From Bacteroidaceae bacterium (lineage in GTDB: Bacteria > Bacteroidota > Bacteroidia > Bacteroidales > Bacteroidaceae), in contig JAFUHF010000021.1 of NCBI GenBank assembly GCA_017468985.1, forward strand, positions 1 to 64,000: a stretch of DNA of 64,000 bases, written 5' to 3'. Below, one piece after another: positions 61,674 to 64,000 of this stretch (the stretch's first letter is position 1; each line of letters opens with the position of its first letter). Both the position numbers and the translations under genes were made by a program. The notes under the pieces are model-generated. The model had not been told where the DNA came from, made no database searches, and saw only the letters and a list, made by a program, of their open reading frames with translations.

Positions 61674-62560
61674 TTTAAGAGTAAACCTGCCGACAGCAGG
61701 AGGGCAAAGAGCAACATGTTGCGCGACGTTTCGCCCAGTATGGCGTTCAGCGCCTTTCCTGAGCCTATCTGCACCATGCGGTGCCACGTCCATACGTGGA
61801 GTGGCACATAGAGCGTGGGCAGAACAAAGGCCCACACCTTTCCTTCGGCCAGAAAGCCTGCGCACAGGGCCCACGAAACCAACCCCATGGCTAAATAGAA
61901 GTAGCGGCCAAACTTTTCGCCCCAAAGGGCAATAAGCGTGCGCTTGCCAGAGCGACGGTCGGTTTCACGGTCGCGATAGTTGTTCAGGATGAGCAATGTA
62001 TCGATAAGAAGGCCGCAAACGAAGGCTACGAGGAGTGCCTCACGGCTCACGTCGGCCGTCTGCACATAGTAGGTGCCCAAAACGGGCACTATGCCGAAAA
62101 ACACGAGCACCAGCAGGTCGCCAAAACCGCAATAAGAGAGCAACGTGGTGTAGAGAAAGGCAAATATCACGCACGCCAGGCCTATGCCTACCAGCACCAG
62201 GGCGTTTCCGTAGCTCAGAAGCAGCAAGCCGCACAGGCAGGCCGCCACGAGCACCACGACGATGCCTCGCCGCATAGCCTCAACGCTGATCCACCCCTGC
62301 GCACAGGCTCGCTCCGGCCCCAGGCGGTCGGGGCGGTCACTGCCTTTGAGAAAATCAAACAGATCGTTAATCAGATTGGCCGCAATTTGCATCAGGCAGG
62401 CAAACAGCAGGCACACTGCGGCTGGAACTGGGCGAAACTGTCCGTCGGAAACGGCCAATGCCGTGGCACAGATCACTGGTATGGCGGCTCCAGTGAGCGT
62501 TTTGGGGCGAGCGGCCAACAGCCAGGCTTGCCAGGAGTTTTTCCGAATTTCTTTCTTCAT
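61670..62560 (-). CDS. menA: 1,4-dihydroxy-2-naphthoate polyprenyltransferase
   Basis: A 296-residue UbiA-family membrane enzyme attaching the prenyl chain in menaquinone synthesis. Start at 62560 (MKKEIRKNSWQAWLLAARPK) is chosen over the longer frame to 62632, whose first residues have no family match. Asp motifs are NLINDLFDFLKGSDR (about 70-84) and NNYRDRETDRRSGKRTL (about 195). About eight membrane helices. It supplies menaquinone for anaerobic respiration such as fumarate reduction. It is convergent with the phosphoesterase gene, with overlapping stops. Confidence 0.92.
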   Translation of the reverse strand: MKKEIRKNSWQAWLLAARPKTLTGAAIPVICATALAVSDGQFRPVPAAVCLLFACLMQIAANLINDLFDFLKGSDRPDRLGPERACAQGWISVEAMRRGIVVVLVAACLCGLLLLSYGNALVLVGIGLACVIFAFLYTTLLSYCGFGDLLVLVFFGIVPVLGTYYVQTADVSREALLVAFVCGLLIDTLLILNNYRDRETDRRSGKRTLIALWGEKFGRYFYLAMGLVSWALCAGFLAEGKVWAFVLPTLYVPLHVWTWHRMVQIGSGKALNAILGETSRNMLLFALLLSAGLLLN

Positions 62561-62736
62561 TCTCTCTATCCTTATATAATAATATAGGTCGTGGTTCAGC
62601 CTCGGCACCGTAGTGCAAGCTTTCAAAGGCAAAATTAGAAAATCTTACGCAAACCCCCAAACCCCTTCTACACGGATGATGCCCCTAAGGCAAAAATTCC
62701 ATAGCCTCGGCTCATCGGAGTATCGCTTAAAAGTGC

Positions 62737-62744
62737 TATCTTTG
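62737..62744 (+). promoter_or_regulatory. TAnnTTTG promoter box for rfbB
   Basis: TATCTTTG 26 nt ahead of the rfbB start; the TTG element is not clear. Confidence 0.4.
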
Positions 62745-62769
62745 CATTCAGAAATACAGCAAGCAACAA

Positions 62770-63909
62770 ATGAAGACCTACTTAGTGACTGGAGCGGCCG
62801 GATTTATAGGCTCCAACTATATCAAATACCTTCTGAAAAACTTCGATGATGTCCAAATCGTCATTCTTGATGCCTTGACCTACGCCGGTTACCTCGGCAC
62901 GATAGCCCGTGACTTGGACAATGACCGTTGTACGTTCTTCAAGGGTGACATTGGCGACCGCACACTCGTTGACAAGCTCTTCGCGGACTATAAGTTCGAC
63001 ATTATAGTGAATTTTGCTGCCGAAAGCCATGTAGACCGGAGCATCAACAATCCTCAACTCTTCTTACAGACCAACATTTTGGGTACGCAAACGCTGCTTG
63101 AAGCCGCACGCACGGCTTGGGTGACGGGACGCGATGCCAATGGCTATCCCACATGGCGCAAAGGCGTGCGTTTCCATCAAGTTTCCACTGACGAAGTGTA
63201 TGGAAGCCTGGGAACGACCGGATTCTTTACAGAAGACACGCCCCTGGCTCCCCACAGCCCTTACAGCGCCTCGAAAGCCAGTGCCGACATGGTTGTGATG
63301 GCTTATCGCGACACCTTCCGCATGCCCGTGAGCATCACGCGCTGTTCAAACAACTACGGACCCTACCAGTTCCCTGAAAAACTCATTCCGCTGGTCATCA
63401 ACAACATTCTTCACGGAAAATCGCTGCCCGTTTATGGCAAGGGAGAGAACGTGAGAGACTGGCTCTACGTGGAAGACCATTGCAAGGCCATCGAAACCGT
63501 GATTCGAAAGGGCGAGGATGGTTCCGTCTACAACGTAGGCGGCCACAACGAAATGAAGAACATCGACATTGTGCGCCTTATCATTCAAACAATGCGAGAA
63601 CTGCTGGAGACTCAACCTGAATACAGAATGTTGCTGCAACTTTCGCCCACGTCAGGCAAGCAGGCCAACGATTTGAGCTGGATGGACGAAAGCCTGATCA
63701 GTTACGTTAAAGACCGCCTTGGCCACGACCAACGCTATGGCATTGACCCCAAGAAAATTCACGAAACCCTCGGATGGCTGCCCGAAACGCCATTTTCCGA
63801 AGGAATTAGGAAGACCATCATTTGGTATCTGGACCATCATCAGTGGATGGAAGCCGTAACAAACAGCGACTATCAGCACTATTACGATCAACATTACTCC
63901 AACCGATAG
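62770..63909 (+). CDS. rfbB: dTDP-glucose 4,6-dehydratase
   Basis: A 379-residue short-chain dehydrogenase-type enzyme making dTDP-4-keto-6-deoxyglucose for dTDP-rhamnose and other surface sugars. The NAD motif is GAAGFIGSNYI (about 8-18). The catalytic Thr-Asp-Glu is STDEVYGSLG (about 139), and YSASK (about 165) holds the Tyr/Lys pair. NNYGPYQFPEKLIPLVI marks the dTDP-sugar subfamily. The other rfb genes (rfbA, C, D) are not in the window; the 91 nt after the stop show no further gene. Confidence 0.95.
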   Translation: MKTYLVTGAAGFIGSNYIKYLLKNFDDVQIVILDALTYAGYLGTIARDLDNDRCTFFKGDIGDRTLVDKLFADYKFDIIVNFAAESHVDRSINNPQLFLQTNILGTQTLLEAARTAWVTGRDANGYPTWRKGVRFHQVSTDEVYGSLGTTGFFTEDTPLAPHSPYSASKASADMVVMAYRDTFRMPVSITRCSNNYGPYQFPEKLIPLVINNILHGKSLPVYGKGENVRDWLYVEDHCKAIETVIRKGEDGSVYNVGGHNEMKNIDIVRLIIQTMRELLETQPEYRMLLQLSPTSGKQANDLSWMDESLISYVKDRLGHDQRYGIDPKKIHETLGWLPETPFSEGIRKTIIWYLDHHQWMEAVTNSDYQHYYDQHYSNR

Positions 63910-64000
63910 TCCTGTCCTAAAACAGACTGAGATTCCTTCCCAAGGGTCCACCATATCCCCAAATCAAGCCTTCATTTGCCCTAATAACCATCCATTAGGG

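Overview
The window looks like chromosomal DNA of a Bacteroidales bacterium, most likely a Prevotella-type organism. The evidence is the TonB/ExbB/ExbD/ExbD cluster, the family-typical 77-residue AtpC and beta-first ATP synthase operon, many promoters with a TAnnTTTG box, almost no Shine-Dalgarno sequences, and a methylmalonyl-CoA decarboxylase operon suited to propionate formation. Base composition is near half GC. No IS element, prophage, CRISPR array, rRNA or intact plasmid function was found. The only mobile-type trace is a decayed KilA-N gene at the left edge.

Layout. 1-690: KilA-N relic. 700-5906 (minus): a close-packed group of ugd, a Nudix/winged-helix regulator, a GH127 beta-L-arabinofuranosidase and a ROK kinase. 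6033-8897 (minus): sigma-54 activator, LptE, a TPR-type protein and SecG, behind a well-formed Bacteroidetes promoter. 9096-9267: a 43-bp tandem array. 9370-17535 (minus): pfkA followed by the whole F1Fo ATP synthase. 17722-17794: tRNA-Gly(CCC). 17852-20498: a TPR-like exported protein and an HGSNAT/DUF5009 membrane acyltransferase. 20849-23804 (minus): exbB-exbD-exbD-tonB. 24200-28723 (plus): ilvE, DUF975, trmB, mrp, DUF3667. 28906-29060: a 42-bp array. 29295-31142 (minus): sugar O-acetyltransferase and iron alcohol dehydrogenase. 31538-31747: a probable nrfH remnant.

31943-39337 (plus): a seven-gene operon of an omega-amidase, IorA, IorB, an aminotransferase, two phenylacetate-CoA ligases and a tandem-ACT protein, facing a PaaI-type thioesterase. 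Together they can interconvert aromatic amino acids, aryl-pyruvates, aryl-acetyl-CoA and aryl acetates. 40875-41255: a degenerate 42-bp array. 41384-45812 (plus): a sodium-pumping methylmalonyl-CoA decarboxylase operon with a lamin-tail/OadG fusion and an 86-residue protein that repeats the fusion's C-terminal module. 46004-52706 (minus): an RND tripartite efflux system running into lpxA. 53116-53748: a lipoprotein resembling the Spi/C10-protease propeptide. 53884-54240: a 40-bp array. 54510-62560: folD, ffh, a Tat-type MBL protein, two small proteins of unknown function, a MATE exporter, a cytidylate-kinase-like protein, a YfcE-type phosphoesterase and menA. 62770-63909: rfbB.

The observations most worth following up are the duplicated C-terminal module in the decarboxylase operon, the Spi-like lipoprotein with a Cys/His tail, the small exported protein at 58455-58871, and four unrelated intergenic tandem arrays that share a unit length of 40-43 bp.
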